A DNA stretch of 34,916 bases. Source: a virus. A program made the position numbers and the translations under genes. The stretch covers positions 1 to 34,916 of the IMG/VR virus record IMGVR_UViG_3300008450_000194; one strand, written 5' to 3'. Below, piece after piece: positions 23,786 through 30,932 of the stretch (the stretch's first letter is position 1; the number at the start of each line of letters is the position of its first letter). Below the pieces are notes generated by a model. That model was not told the DNA's origin. It did no database searches and was given only the letters and a program-made list of their open reading frames with translations.

Positions 23786-24088
23786 TGCGTCCAAATCAAA
23801 AATGTCGTAGCCGAACACAAAGACCGACGCTTCCCTAATTTTTTGCTCTGCCTCACGTGAGGCGTTCGCCGACGCTAGTATCTCCTCTTTGGACATCTCA
23901 CTTCCGCGAATCGCAAGATCATGTTGACGGCCCCGAAGCTCGAAAGCCTCTTGCGCGCACAGCTCAAAAAAAGTGGCTATGAGTGAAAATCGAGTGTTTG
24001 GATCCCTGTGCTTCCAAGCCAACAGCCGCTGTTTTGCTACCACGGCTCTATACTCGGCATCTGTGTAATCGTTAGTTGGATGTCGCAT
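23747..24088 (-). CDS. Unknown small protein, convergent with terL
   Basis: The 113-residue protein has AAGGAG 6 bases before its ATG. It is helical with a Tyr-Thr-Asp-Ala-Glu-Tyr-Arg-Ala-Val-Val start, then Trp-Lys-His-Arg-Asp-Pro-Asn-Thr-Arg, and a C-terminal charged helix. Its last 39 bases overlap the end of terL on the other strand. No family recognised. It overlaps the upstream gene start by 17 bases, so the two are translationally linked. Confidence 0.6.
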   Translation of the reverse strand: MRHPTNDYTDAEYRAVVAKQRLLAWKHRDPNTRFSLIATFFELCAQEAFELRGRQHDLAIRGSEMSKEEILASANASREAEQKIREASVFVFGYDIFDLDASARLAPERSQLG

Positions 24089-24434
24089 TCTTGTCTCCTT
24101 GCTGCGAGCGATGAGGTGCAATTTCTGTGGGGTTCCCAGGCATGAAAATGTCTTCGCCAAACGTCCGAATCGAATGCCGCCGGATCATCGATTCCATTTC
24201 GTCCATAGCTTGTTTGGCCTGAAAAGCTTCGTCCGTCATGTTCGTTGGGCTGTTTATGCACCCGTAATTGAGCACGAAAGTGTTGCGTAATTTAGCGAGG
24301 TCGTTGGCGACCTTCGCTAAGCTCATTATGAAATTCGCGATCCGCATTTGCCGATGATGATCGATTTCTTGATCTTCCGACCACATCTCTATCGTACGCA
24401 TCCGCTGGAACTTGTCGTGCTCAACCGCTTTCAT
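24072..24434 (-). CDS. Unknown helical protein
   Basis: The 120-residue protein has AAAGG upstream of the ATG. It is mostly helical, with charged N-terminus, a Leu-Ala-Lys-Val-Ala-Asn-Asp-Leu-Ala-Lys-Leu-Arg segment, and a Met-Asp-Glu-Met-Glu-Ser-Met helix. It resembles its downstream neighbour in length, and both have a Phe-Gly-(Tyr/Glu)-Asp-Ile-Phe motif near the end, so the pair may be old duplicates. Function unknown. Confidence 0.6.
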   Translation of the reverse strand: MKAVEHDKFQRMRTIEMWSEDQEIDHHRQMRIANFIMSLAKVANDLAKLRNTFVLNYGCINSPTNMTDEAFQAKQAMDEMESMIRRHSIRTFGEDIFMPGNPTEIAPHRSQQGDKNATSN

Positions 24435-24526
24435 GATTTGCCTTTCTTTCTCGGTTCTAGTCTACGGACACCGCAGGCCCACAAACAGGCCCACAATGAA
24501 GAAAACCCAAGCGTTTTTCAGCTTGT

Positions 24527-24547
24527 GCGAGTCTTGCTAAGACTCGC
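24527..24547. other. Perfect 9-bp hairpin over the methyltransferase stop codon
   Basis: GCGAGTCTT, loop GCT, AAGACTCGC form a perfect inverted repeat. The stop codon of the minus-strand methyltransferase lies inside it. No T-run follows on either strand, so it is not a standard rho-independent terminator. It may stabilise the mRNA 3' end or act as a processing or protein site. Confidence 0.5.
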
Positions 24548-25061
24548 AGATGTTGAGTTTTGCACCATGCTCCCAAATGCAGAGCACGCACCCAAAGGGT
24601 GGCCTTTCATTTGGCTGTATAGCTTTCTGTCCAGGTTTTAGGAAACGCAATCTACCCGGGAGAAATTCCACGCGCAGAGGGCTGTCGATACGATCCCTGT
24701 ACGGCTCTATGCCTTTTTGCCACCAAGTTTGTTCAGTCCTGTTTGCAGGTAACAGCAGAACAATCAAGCTTGCTTCCGTTTCCATCCAAGCTTTTTCTAT
24801 CCACGGAAGAATATGGCTAAACGGCGGATTGCAGTAGACTCGCTCGCCTTTCCATGATTTTGACAATGCGTCATCATCAACCGTCCAATGCCGATCCAAC
24901 TTGCGATTCTCGATCGAGGATGCCGCGTCTATCGTAAATGCGAATCTTTCATTCAGTCGTTCAAAGTCTTCAATCGGCAACGCACGATCATCGACATTCT
25001 TGTTTGATCCAGCGTATCTGGTTTGCTGCGGATGATTTTTAGCCTTGAATTTAACAAGCAT
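24537..25061 (-). CDS. Phage N-6-adenine DNA methyltransferase
   Basis: The 174-residue protein has GAGGTAA before the ATG. It matches phage Dam-type methyltransferases of the PF05869 kind: Phe-Thr-Ile-Asp-Ala-Ala-Ser-Ser, then Trp-x-Gly-Glu-Arg-Val-Tyr-Cys-Asn78-Pro-Pro-Phe81 (motif IV, which holds the target adenine). Leu-Pro-Ala-Asn-Arg-Thr-Glu-Gln-Thr-Trp-Trp and a closing Gly-Arg-Leu-Arg-Phe follow. The expected role is adenine methylation of phage DNA, protecting it from restriction or marking replication. It lies in a more AT-rich block of small genes. Confidence 0.88.
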   Translation of the reverse strand: MLVKFKAKNHPQQTRYAGSNKNVDDRALPIEDFERLNERFAFTIDAASSIENRKLDRHWTVDDDALSKSWKGERVYCNPPFSHILPWIEKAWMETEASLIVLLLPANRTEQTWWQKGIEPYRDRIDSPLRVEFLPGRLRFLKPGQKAIQPNERPPFGCVLCIWEHGAKLNICES

Positions 25062-25094
25062 TAGCTTACCTCAACAACTCCAGTTTTCCTTTGC

Positions 25095-25316
25095 CTAAGA
25101 CTCGCAATCGTCGGTTTTCAGCTCCCGCTCTGCCGTCAGCATGAACCAATCCAAGTCGACTTTCGGGAACATCTTTTTGGTTGTGTAGGGCCCCGAGTGA
25201 GTAATTCGGTAGCCTTTATCTTCCAATTCTGCGAACACGGATGATTTGTTTTCAAAGTGCTCAACAATTTCGATCCGCTCAATGACCGTGATTTTTCGTC
25301 TGGGTGATTTACTCAT
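25095..25316 (-). CDS. Unknown small protein
   Basis: The 73-residue protein begins with Lys-Ser-Pro-Arg-Arg-Lys and has a beta-helix-beta outline with Tyr-Arg-Ile-Thr-His-Ser-Gly-Pro. It starts 3 bases after the upstream stop with only a weak ribosome site. Its last codons (Cys-Glu-Ser-stop, TGCGAGTCTTAG) are identical in DNA to the end of the next gene, the methyltransferase. No family recognised. Confidence 0.55.
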   Translation of the reverse strand: MSKSPRRKITVIERIEIVEHFENKSSVFAELEDKGYRITHSGPYTTKKMFPKVDLDWFMLTAERELKTDDCES

Positions 25317-25319
25317 GTG

Positions 25320-25568
25320 TTACTGTACCCTATACCACGGAAGCCAGATCCTGTACTCACGCATGAATCCGGCGATGTTGTGTTGGTAGATGAATTGTCC
25401 ACCTTGGAAGCCAGGAGTCAGGACCTTGTAGACGCCGAACCGTAGTTGTCTCCAGCCTTGCGAATCTTCAAAGCCGTTTATTTCAAAGCTGCATTCGACG
25501 ACCCAGCGTCCGACCAGATCTTTTGGGCGTTGCACCTTTTGCAGGTCTCGCAAAAAACGAATGTTCAT
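25320..25568 (-). CDS. Unknown small beta-rich protein
   Basis: From the ATG preceded by GGAGGA, 82 residues. It has Trp-Val-Val-Glu-Cys-Ser-Phe-Glu-Ile and Gln-Leu-Arg-Phe-Gly-Val-Tyr-Lys-Val strands and an aromatic end (Trp-Leu-Pro-Trp-Tyr-Arg). The start overlaps the upstream stop (ATGA). Nothing identifies its role. Confidence 0.55.
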   Translation of the reverse strand: MNIRFLRDLQKVQRPKDLVGRWVVECSFEINGFEDSQGWRQLRFGVYKVLTPGFQGGQFIYQHNIAGFMREYRIWLPWYRVQ

Positions 25569-25768
25569 CGATTCCTCCAAACAAATGCGATCAATGTGCA
25601 CAGCATCCAGAGACAGTTAGTGAGAACCCATAAATTGACGAAAACAAATGGTGTCGCCCATTTTTGATTTTGCGTCACGACAGAGGCGATCAACGCCGGG
25701 AACACAGAAATGCTTGGTAATACCAACCAAGACACGACAAGCAACAAAAAATCGTAATCGGATCTCAT
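25565..25768 (-). CDS. Small two-helix membrane protein
   Basis: The 67-residue protein has two hydrophobic segments (about 7-30 and 41-62) linked by a short polar turn with Gln-Asn-Gln-Lys, and a Trp-Arg-Asn-Arg end. AGGAA precedes the ATG. The topology is holin-like, but operon position among small early genes makes a host-membrane or exclusion role just as possible. It overlaps the next gene by ATGA. Confidence 0.52.
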   Translation of the reverse strand: MRSDYDFLLLVVSWLVLPSISVFPALIASVVTQNQKWATPFVFVNLWVLTNCLWMLCTLIAFVWRNR

Positions 25769-25771
25769 TAA

Positions 25772-26146
25772 TTAATTCCTGCTTGGCTTGATCCCGCTCA
25801 AAACGATACCAGCAATGCTCTGGTTGTTTGCAGCCACGACAGCCCGCAGCTGCTCGAGCTCGTGCTGCGAGGCAGACCATTGCATGTAGAGATTGTTGTA
25901 GGCCTCCTGTGCCATCGTACGGTGCTCACCGAGCTTACGTTGTGTCGATTGGAGCTCTGCCTTTACAGCATGCCCCCAATCGTTTGATCGCTGGAGCTCG
26001 TCTCGCAGTTGCTCAACTTCGTCGCGAAGCTTTCGCGATGCGTCGAAGATCGCCATCAGGAGGCCCGGGTGGGTCTCCCACTTGCCGATGAGCTCCATCG
26101 CCATGTCGACGGTGAGCGGGTTGTCGTCTGTCGTTGGATCGTCCAT
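25772..26146 (-). CDS. Coiled-coil protein, unknown
   Basis: From ATG 26146 (124 residues; a GTG 9 bases upstream would add 3) the protein has an N-terminal acidic Asp-Asp-Pro-Thr-Thr-Asp-Asp start, a Trp-Glu-Thr-His-Pro-Gly segment, and a long Gln/Glu/Leu-rich coiled coil (about 35-110). The ATG overlaps the upstream stop (ATGA), so it is translated together with the DUF4406-DUF6378 gene. Function unknown. Confidence 0.58.
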   Translation of the reverse strand: MDDPTTDDNPLTVDMAMELIGKWETHPGLLMAIFDASRKLRDEVEQLRDELQRSNDWGHAVKAELQSTQRKLGEHRTMAQEAYNNLYMQWSASQHELEQLRAVVAANNQSIAGIVLSGIKPSRN

Positions 26147-27372
26147 CAGTTGCACCTGCTCCCGCAGCTGGCGTACCCGGCCATGTCGACCCAGTTATCC
26201 CGTTTGCGCTGGTGGATCTCTCGCGAGCACTTGAGCTGGATCATTGCCATGGCGACGTGCCGAGGCTCGAAGGCTTCGCCCTCTTTGCGCATGTGTCGGA
26301 ACAACGCTGTCCACATTCCAGCCGTACGCCGGAAGTCCTGATCTGGAGGCCCATAAGTCGCTTGGCGATCGCCTCGGGTGATTTTGAAGGCCTCAGCAAG
26401 CACATCGTCGGATTGGCGAATGTCTTGGCTCGAGCACTCCGAGCACCCGCAATCGTCGTCGAGGTCGTCCTTGGGTTGTGAGCGCCGAGCGCCGTCTAAT
26501 TCCCAGAGATTAGACAGCATGACTGCCATGTCTTGGGGATTGCATCGTGGGTAGCGAACATACCCAATTTTCTCGTCGTCTCCCACGTACACGAAACGAA
26601 CGCTCTTTCCTGCCCAGACAGCCAAAGAGAACTCGGCCACAGCACCAGCCGACATGTGCCACTCCGGCAGCATGACGATCTCGTCGCATCGCATCACAGC
26701 GTCAATGCAGCGACGCATGACTCGGCTGAAATCCAATTGTTTCGGGAACACGCAGTTGTCCGGGTTGGCATACTTTGGATCGACCATCGGATCGAAACCA
26801 TCTTGCTTGCGATCTTCGTCGGCAGGACTGATGACTTCGTACCGCTGCTGAGAGAGCAAACAATCACGAACGCGGTCGAACATTTGGTAGTTGAAATAGG
26901 GGCGGCCCCGCATTGGGCCAGCAAGGTAGAGAACCCTCTTTCGTTGGATCGGTTCGGTTTCCGGATCTTTGTTTGAATCGTACGCGTTTTGCACCGTGTA
27001 CCCGACCGTGATCTTTTCGGCAGACGACGCGTCTACATCCATTTTGCGAAAGAACCTAGCGTTTTCTCCATGTTGTTTGCCTAGTTCTTTTGCATCCAAT
27101 ACAGTCATCCCGATGGTGTTTTTGCAATCAGATAAGCTTTGGAAACTGCTTGCGATTTGATCTCCATCTTGAAGCGTTTCATGGTCTTGCAGTTCTCGAA
27201 GGTTCCCGAGATAGATTGCGTCGATAGGTTGCTCGGGCTCGGCGGTCTTGCACTCACTAAGGTGCGTCCACCATGACTTATCAGCATGTCCACAAACATG
27301 TACAGCATCGCCAAGTATCTCCAATACTTCGACTTGCGCCCAAACCTTATCGCCTTGCTTTAGCTGACTCAT
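26146..27372 (-). CDS. Fusion protein: OB-like N-terminus, DUF4406 and DUF6378
   Basis: The ATG is placed 8 bases after AGGAGG, giving 408 residues. Residues 1-55 form a beta-rich OB-like start. Residues about 146-262 match DUF4406: Leu-Tyr-Leu-Ala-Gly-Pro-Met-Arg-Gly, Asn-Tyr-x-Met-Phe, and Ser-Ala-Gly-Ala-Val-Ala-Glu-Phe. This fold is related to nucleoside 2-deoxyribosyltransferases. Residues about 323-406 match DUF6378: Arg-Gly-Asp-Arg-Gln-Ala-Thr-Tyr-Gly, Met-Ile-Gln-Leu-Lys-Cys-Ser-Arg, Asp-Asn-Trp-Val-Asp-Met-Ala-Gly-Tyr. A Cys-rich hinge (Cys308, Cys310, Cys313) joins them. The two domains are usually separate small phage proteins. The pair suggests nucleotide handling; exact chemistry unknown. 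Confidence 0.72.
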   Translation of the reverse strand: MSQLKQGDKVWAQVEVLEILGDAVHVCGHADKSWWTHLSECKTAEPEQPIDAIYLGNLRELQDHETLQDGDQIASSFQSLSDCKNTIGMTVLDAKELGKQHGENARFFRKMDVDASSAEKITVGYTVQNAYDSNKDPETEPIQRKRVLYLAGPMRGRPYFNYQMFDRVRDCLLSQQRYEVISPADEDRKQDGFDPMVDPKYANPDNCVFPKQLDFSRVMRRCIDAVMRCDEIVMLPEWHMSAGAVAEFSLAVWAGKSVRFVYVGDDEKIGYVRYPRCNPQDMAVMLSNLWELDGARRSQPKDDLDDDCGCSECSSQDIRQSDDVLAEAFKITRGDRQATYGPPDQDFRRTAGMWTALFRHMRKEGEAFEPRHVAMAMIQLKCSREIHQRKRDNWVDMAGYASCGSRCN

Positions 27373-27407
27373 CCTCTCATCCTCCTGAAAACCGAACCAA
27401 AGAAACC

Positions 27408-28451
27408 TTACGCTGCTCCCCTGCGGATCAGCGGTGATAGATACGAAACACCTTCGATGATCGGGATCTGCAAATTCAGATGCCCTAGACCACGCTGCAC
27501 TAACTGGATCCCATAGCCGTTGACCCAGTCGGTTAAGTTTTGATGCATCCAGTACGGCTGGAGCTGGCAAAGACAACCAGGATTCCAGGCTCCGATCGGC
27601 CCGGAATCGACCGTCCGCTTAGTGGCCAGATCCATCCGGTGCGTGTGACCAAACCAAATGTTTGCGTTGTACTTGGCCAGGTGAGCTGCCGCAGCCGCTT
27701 TGCTCGTGTACTGGCCATGTGTGAAGTAGCAGTTGTCCCGCTGGATCGTGCCTGGCACCTGGCAGTTGTCGTACCACTTGCCTTGCTCAAACAGGGCGAT
27801 TCCACGCTTCGGGAGCTGCAGCACGACGGCAGTCGAAAAGTAGCTGGCAATCAAGGCCACGTCTCGCTTGCCACCTTTGCCGGACTTTAGCGTATCGGTG
27901 ACGATCCACTTCTCGATGCGTCGCTCGTGGTTCCCTTCAAGGTACTCGATCGTCGCTTGTGGAGCTGCCGACTGAAGCTCGTCGAGGAACTGGTTGGTTG
28001 CGTTGCAGTCGTCTTCAAAAGTGTAGTTCGCTTCGGCGACATAGCCCCACGTGTGGTGCTCGGCCAGGAACCCACCGCAGTCGAGGTGATCGCCCAGCAT
28101 GATGATCGAATCCGGCTTGAGCATCCGAATGTCGGCCAGCATTGCCGAAGCTGCTTGCTGGTCGATGAAGCATCCGTGGCTGTCTGGCACGATCACCCGC
28201 AGCGTCACGCCGCCCTTGGATGCTCGAGCCTTGCGATCCAGCCGGAGCTTGACGCGACTGCTACGCAAGTCTTGAAGTGTGTTTTCCAGTCGCTCGCGAG
28301 CCTTACGCTCGATCGCTAGCTGGTGCTTGAGCTGGTTGAGTTCCGCGCGAGCCGTCAGCAGATTCTGGTCTGCCGACTGCTGCTGGCGATGATACTCTTT
28401 GACCGCTTTGGACGTCGACCAGCGAGGTTTTTTGGCTGGTTTATTCCCCAT
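27408..28451 (-). CDS. Metallophosphoesterase with N-terminal coiled coil
   Basis: The 347-residue protein starts with AGGGA 9 bases upstream. Residues 15-75 form a basic coiled coil. The catalytic domain has the full calcineurin-like set: Asp90-Ser-His92, Gly120-Asp121-His122, Gly173-Asn174-His175-Glu176, His245-Gly, and Gly268-His269-Thr270-His271. These residues bind two metal ions and hydrolyse phosphoesters. Substrate is unknown; phage members are thought to act on nucleic acid ends, cyclic nucleotides or as DNA repair nucleases of the SbcD/Mre11 style. It overlaps the upstream gene end by 11 bases and lies in the replication module. Confidence 0.85.
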   Translation of the reverse strand: MGNKPAKKPRWSTSKAVKEYHRQQQSADQNLLTARAELNQLKHQLAIERKARERLENTLQDLRSSRVKLRLDRKARASKGGVTLRVIVPDSHGCFIDQQAASAMLADIRMLKPDSIIMLGDHLDCGGFLAEHHTWGYVAEANYTFEDDCNATNQFLDELQSAAPQATIEYLEGNHERRIEKWIVTDTLKSGKGGKRDVALIASYFSTAVVLQLPKRGIALFEQGKWYDNCQVPGTIQRDNCYFTHGQYTSKAAAAAHLAKYNANIWFGHTHRMDLATKRTVDSGPIGAWNPGCLCQLQPYWMHQNLTDWVNGYGIQLVQRGLGHLNLQIPIIEGVSYLSPLIRRGAA

Positions 28452-28758
28452 TTTGCGAATCCCTAAGTTTCCTTAGCCAGTTGCGAAACGCTTCGTGTTT
28501 AACTTCGAAGACTTTAGCGTCCACGAACCGGTAAAAGGCAGACACTGACGGGAAAAGATCGCGAGCTTCGCCTCCAGAAATCCAATCAGTTGCCATGTCC
28601 TGCAGCTCTCTGGCGATCTTTGGAGACTTTACCTGCAGGCTGTCAAACCAGGTCGTGGATTTTGGCCGAAAACTGTCTGCCGACTTTCGAGCGATCGCAA
28701 GCAGCGAATTGCTCGGCTTTGGCTCAGGCTTGGATTTCTTAATGGGTTTGGTTGGCAT
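28441..28758 (-). CDS. Unknown basic protein in the replication module
   Basis: AGGAGG precedes two adjacent ATGs (28761 and 28758); the second has better spacing and gives 105 residues. The start is Lys/Pro-rich and likely disordered; the rest is helical with Arg-Asp-Leu-Phe-Pro-Ser-Val-Ser-Ala-Phe-Tyr-Arg-Phe and an Arg-Asn-Trp-Leu-Arg-Lys-Leu-Arg end, suggestive of nucleic-acid binding. It lies between the replication initiator-like gene and the phosphoesterase. Function unknown. Confidence 0.58.
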   Translation of the reverse strand: MPTKPIKKSKPEPKPSNSLLAIARKSADSFRPKSTTWFDSLQVKSPKIARELQDMATDWISGGEARDLFPSVSAFYRFVDAKVFEVKHEAFRNWLRKLRDSQNGE

Positions 28759-28779
28759 CATGCCTCCTGCGTGAAAGGG

Positions 28780-29652
28780 TCAGCAAGCCTCGGCTGGTTG
28801 TGGTGCTGGCTTGGCCGGTGGCGGTGGAGCTGCTGGGACTTCGTGCTTGATCGCATCCCAGCTTTCCCCTGCCGCCTGGCACATGCGAACCATGACCGTG
28901 CCTAGGTAGTTTTTATGCTTCTCGATCTGGTTTTCGCGGATTCGCGACAGGGCATCGAGGAACCCTGCGCGGTCGATGTCGGTCGCGACCCATGCCATCC
29001 GCCAGATGGTGTCGCGATCAAGGCCACGCAGTTTCCCGCGTGCTTGCATGTCGCTCATGTCCCGAGCCAGAAGCCTAACCGATTCCCGAAATTCAAATCC
29101 CGCCGCCGTCCAAACGATCGAACGACGGGTCTTTGTCTTGTCTTGTTCGGTTATGTCCTGTTCGGTTACGTTCGGTCGTGTGCTCGGGGGATTCCCCTGA
29201 ACTGCCGGGGCTTCGTCGGGGGATTCCCCCGAGGAAGTAAATTCACTGTGTTTTTCTTGCTGTTCAGCCAATCCCCGAGACACTTCGGCAGCAGGAGCAT
29301 GCTCAAGCCACCCGATGTCGGTGCGTGACGCCCACGCGACCAGATCGACGAAAACAGACTCAGGAAAACCAGTGACCCTGGCCAAGTGGGAGATCTTCAG
29401 GGGAATCCCCCGACTATTCCCCAGCGTCCCCCTGACATGGCAGGTGGCCGCGTAAGCACACAACGCGCACCATGCACCGTAGATTGCCGGCGCACGATCC
29501 TCGAACTCTTCTAGCATCGCCTGATAGCCTGTCGACGAAAAGCCGACAGGCATGGCGATCCAAGTGAGCTGCTTCAATTTGCGAGACTCCGCTCGCTCGA
29601 ACGTCTCTGTCCACTTCGAGATTCGCAAAACAGGCTGGGTCGCGTCAGTCAT
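28780..29652 (-). CDS. Phage replication initiator-like protein (lambda O-like role)
   Basis: The 290-residue protein has a winged-helix-like N-terminal part (about 10-118: Tyr-Gly-Ala-Trp-Cys-Ala-Leu, Leu-Ala-Arg-Val-Thr-Gly-Phe-Pro), a disordered Ser/Pro/Glu/Gln linker at about 125-175, and a helical C-terminal part ending in a Pro/Ala-rich tail. This domain order (DNA-binding domain, linker, helicase-loader-binding domain) matches phage O/DnaD-like replication proteins. The linker DNA carries GGGGGATTCCCC palindromes and TTCGGTTA repeats, as lambda's origin lies inside gene O. No catalytic motif, consistent with an initiator or replisome organiser. Overlaps the upstream gene by 8 bases. 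Confidence 0.6.
   Translation of the reverse strand: MTDATQPVLRISKWTETFERAESRKLKQLTWIAMPVGFSSTGYQAMLEEFEDRAPAIYGAWCALCAYAATCHVRGTLGNSRGIPLKISHLARVTGFPESVFVDLVAWASRTDIGWLEHAPAAEVSRGLAEQQEKHSEFTSSGESPDEAPAVQGNPPSTRPNVTEQDITEQDKTKTRRSIVWTAAGFEFRESVRLLARDMSDMQARGKLRGLDRDTIWRMAWVATDIDRAGFLDALSRIRENQIEKHKNYLGTVMVRMCQAAGESWDAIKHEVPAAPPPPAKPAPQPAEAC
29141..29413. other. Candidate replication origin: palindromic and direct repeats within the initiator-like gene
   Basis: TCGGGGGATTCCCC occurs at 29184-29197 and 29216-29229 on the plus strand and, inverted, at 29400-29413. The middle copy extends to TCGGGGGATTCCCCCGA, a 7-bp inverted repeat around ATT. Two 15-base direct repeats (29141-29155 and 29156-29170, TCYTGTTCGGTTAYG) plus a partial third lie beside them. 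All are in or near the linker of the replication protein gene, as the iterons of lambda are inside O. The protein linker is low-complexity, so coding repeats are an alternative explanation. Confidence 0.48.
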
Positions 29653-29860
29653 GGATCACCACCCTGTACACTTCCCACGCGACGAGGGCGACGACAGACC
29701 AGAAGCTTGCTGTGACGCACACAGAAAACATCCTGTCGATCGCTCTAGCCATCTCGTCCATGTGATCCCCAACCAAATCGTCTTGCCAATCATCTCGTTC
29801 ATTGTCGAACGCATCGAGATCTTCGGCGCGTCCGGTCGACTGTTCTACATCGTGCCACAT
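29645..29860 (-). CDS. Small single-pass membrane protein
   Basis: From the ATG (AAAGGG 8 bases before it) 71 residues. An acidic N-terminal half (many Asp/Glu) precedes one hydrophobic helix (about 46-67) and a short Val-Ile-His-Asp end. A tail-anchored topology seems likely. It overlaps the initiator-like gene. Function unknown. Confidence 0.52.
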   Translation of the reverse strand: MWHDVEQSTGRAEDLDAFDNERDDWQDDLVGDHMDEMARAIDRMFSVCVTASFWSVVALVAWEVYRVVIHD

Positions 29861-29887
29861 CAAATTGCCCTTTCTGATGTTTACAAC

Positions 29888-30181
29888 TCAGCCTGGAAAT
29901 TCGTCGAAAGTGTTGTTGCCAAGATCCGCGACTTTACGCGGAGGCACGTTTAGCTCACGCGTGGCCGTGCTAAGACCTGGCGTGTCAAGCCAATCCATGA
30001 TCTCCGCTCGCAGCTCTCGCTCGTTAGCTGGGAGGAAATTCGCATAACTCCGCAACGCGGCCACCGCTGCTGGATCGCGTACGGATCCATCGGAATTGAA
30101 AGGACGCAGGACGAAACTCCCCGAGTCCAATGGATGCCCGTCCGGTGTTCGGACGTGGTATTTGGTGAAAAGCTTGCTCAT
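29888..30181 (-). CDS. Unknown small protein
   Basis: The 97-residue protein begins in ATGA overlap with the upstream gene, with AAAGGA just before. It has a Phe-Val-Leu-Arg-Pro-Phe-Asn-Ser-Asp-Gly strand and two helices (Ala-Val-Ala-Ala-Leu-Arg-Ser-Tyr; Glu-Leu-Arg-Ala-Glu-Ile-Met-Asp-Trp-Leu). No family recognised. Confidence 0.58.
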   Translation of the reverse strand: MSKLFTKYHVRTPDGHPLDSGSFVLRPFNSDGSVRDPAAVAALRSYANFLPANERELRAEIMDWLDTPGLSTATRELNVPPRKVADLGNNTFDEFPG

Positions 30182-30585
30182 AGTCCTTTAGTCTTTTTCA
30201 ATACGGATGTTTTCATGCTGTGTCGATTTGCACGCCACTCAGCGAAGTCCTGTCCGAGCTGCTCGGCAGCTTGTACAGCTCTTTTGTTGATGGTCGACCA
30301 GTCCAGATACATGGCTGGCGTGGTGTTCCAAGATTCGTACCGAAGAATCACCGCCTCGTCAGCCAGATGCAAAGATCGCTCGTAGTTTCGCATCGCATAG
30401 AGCTCGCTCATCGTGCATCCAATTCGTTGGCACCGTGTCTGTGCGAGGAACGACTCGGAAAAACTTCGATCGGTGCGGACGCATTCGTCAAGGTATTGTT
30501 TGTCTAAGTTGCTTAAGACGATCAGCACCTTTGGTGGGGCAACCGATCGTCTGTCAAATTGGAGTTCCCCTTGAACTAGGCTCAT
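30178..30585 (-). CDS. Unknown helical protein
   Basis: From the ATG after AGGTGG (an upstream in-frame extension lacks a good ribosome site) 135 residues. The N-terminus is beta-like (Gly-Glu-Leu-Gln-Phe); the middle has Leu-Ile-Val-Leu-Ser-Asn-Leu-Asp-Lys-Gln-Tyr-Leu; the second half is helical with Tyr-Glu-Ser-Trp and Gln-Ala-Ala-Glu-Gln-Leu-Gly-Gln-Asp. The ATG overlaps the previous stop. It may be a small regulatory or replication accessory; unknown. Confidence 0.55.
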   Translation of the reverse strand: MSLVQGELQFDRRSVAPPKVLIVLSNLDKQYLDECVRTDRSFSESFLAQTRCQRIGCTMSELYAMRNYERSLHLADEAVILRYESWNTTPAMYLDWSTINKRAVQAAEQLGQDFAEWRANRHSMKTSVLKKTKGL

Positions 30586-30932
30586 TTTCCACCTGCCTTT
30601 TCTGCGCACGCCTCGCAACATGGCAAGCCGTCTGGAATGCAAACGACGGTAATTCCGCAGTGAGTGCATGGAGACAAGTCGAAACCAGATCTGGCTAGTA
30701 ACAGCTCCAAGCCGTCGGAGTATTTCTTGTGGGCCTCCAGCAACTGCTCGGAAAGGCTTGCGCAATGATTCAAGGCGACCTCCAACGCTGCGACCGTCCG
30801 ATCGCCAACTCGCTTGCGGACTTGCTCTAGCTCATCGCGACGGGGAACAACCTGCGTCCATCCGTTTGCTCCGAGCGGTAATTCCGCTGGCAAATCAACG
30901 CCGTAGATTGGCCCTTTGTTTTGAAGGCTCAT
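30582..30932 (-). CDS. Small zinc-ribbon protein with coiled coil
   Basis: The 116-residue protein has a GGAGGTGA ribosome site 5 bases before the ATG. A charged helix (about 30-80) precedes Cys-Thr-His-Cys...Cys-Cys-Glu-Ala-Cys near the end, a likely zinc ribbon (CxxC plus CxxC). Probably a DNA/RNA-binding or protein-binding regulator. Overlaps its neighbours by 4 bases each (ATGA). Confidence 0.6.
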   Translation of the reverse strand: MSLQNKGPIYGVDLPAELPLGANGWTQVVPRRDELEQVRKRVGDRTVAALEVALNHCASLSEQLLEAHKKYSDGLELLLARSGFDLSPCTHCGITVVCIPDGLPCCEACAEKAGGK

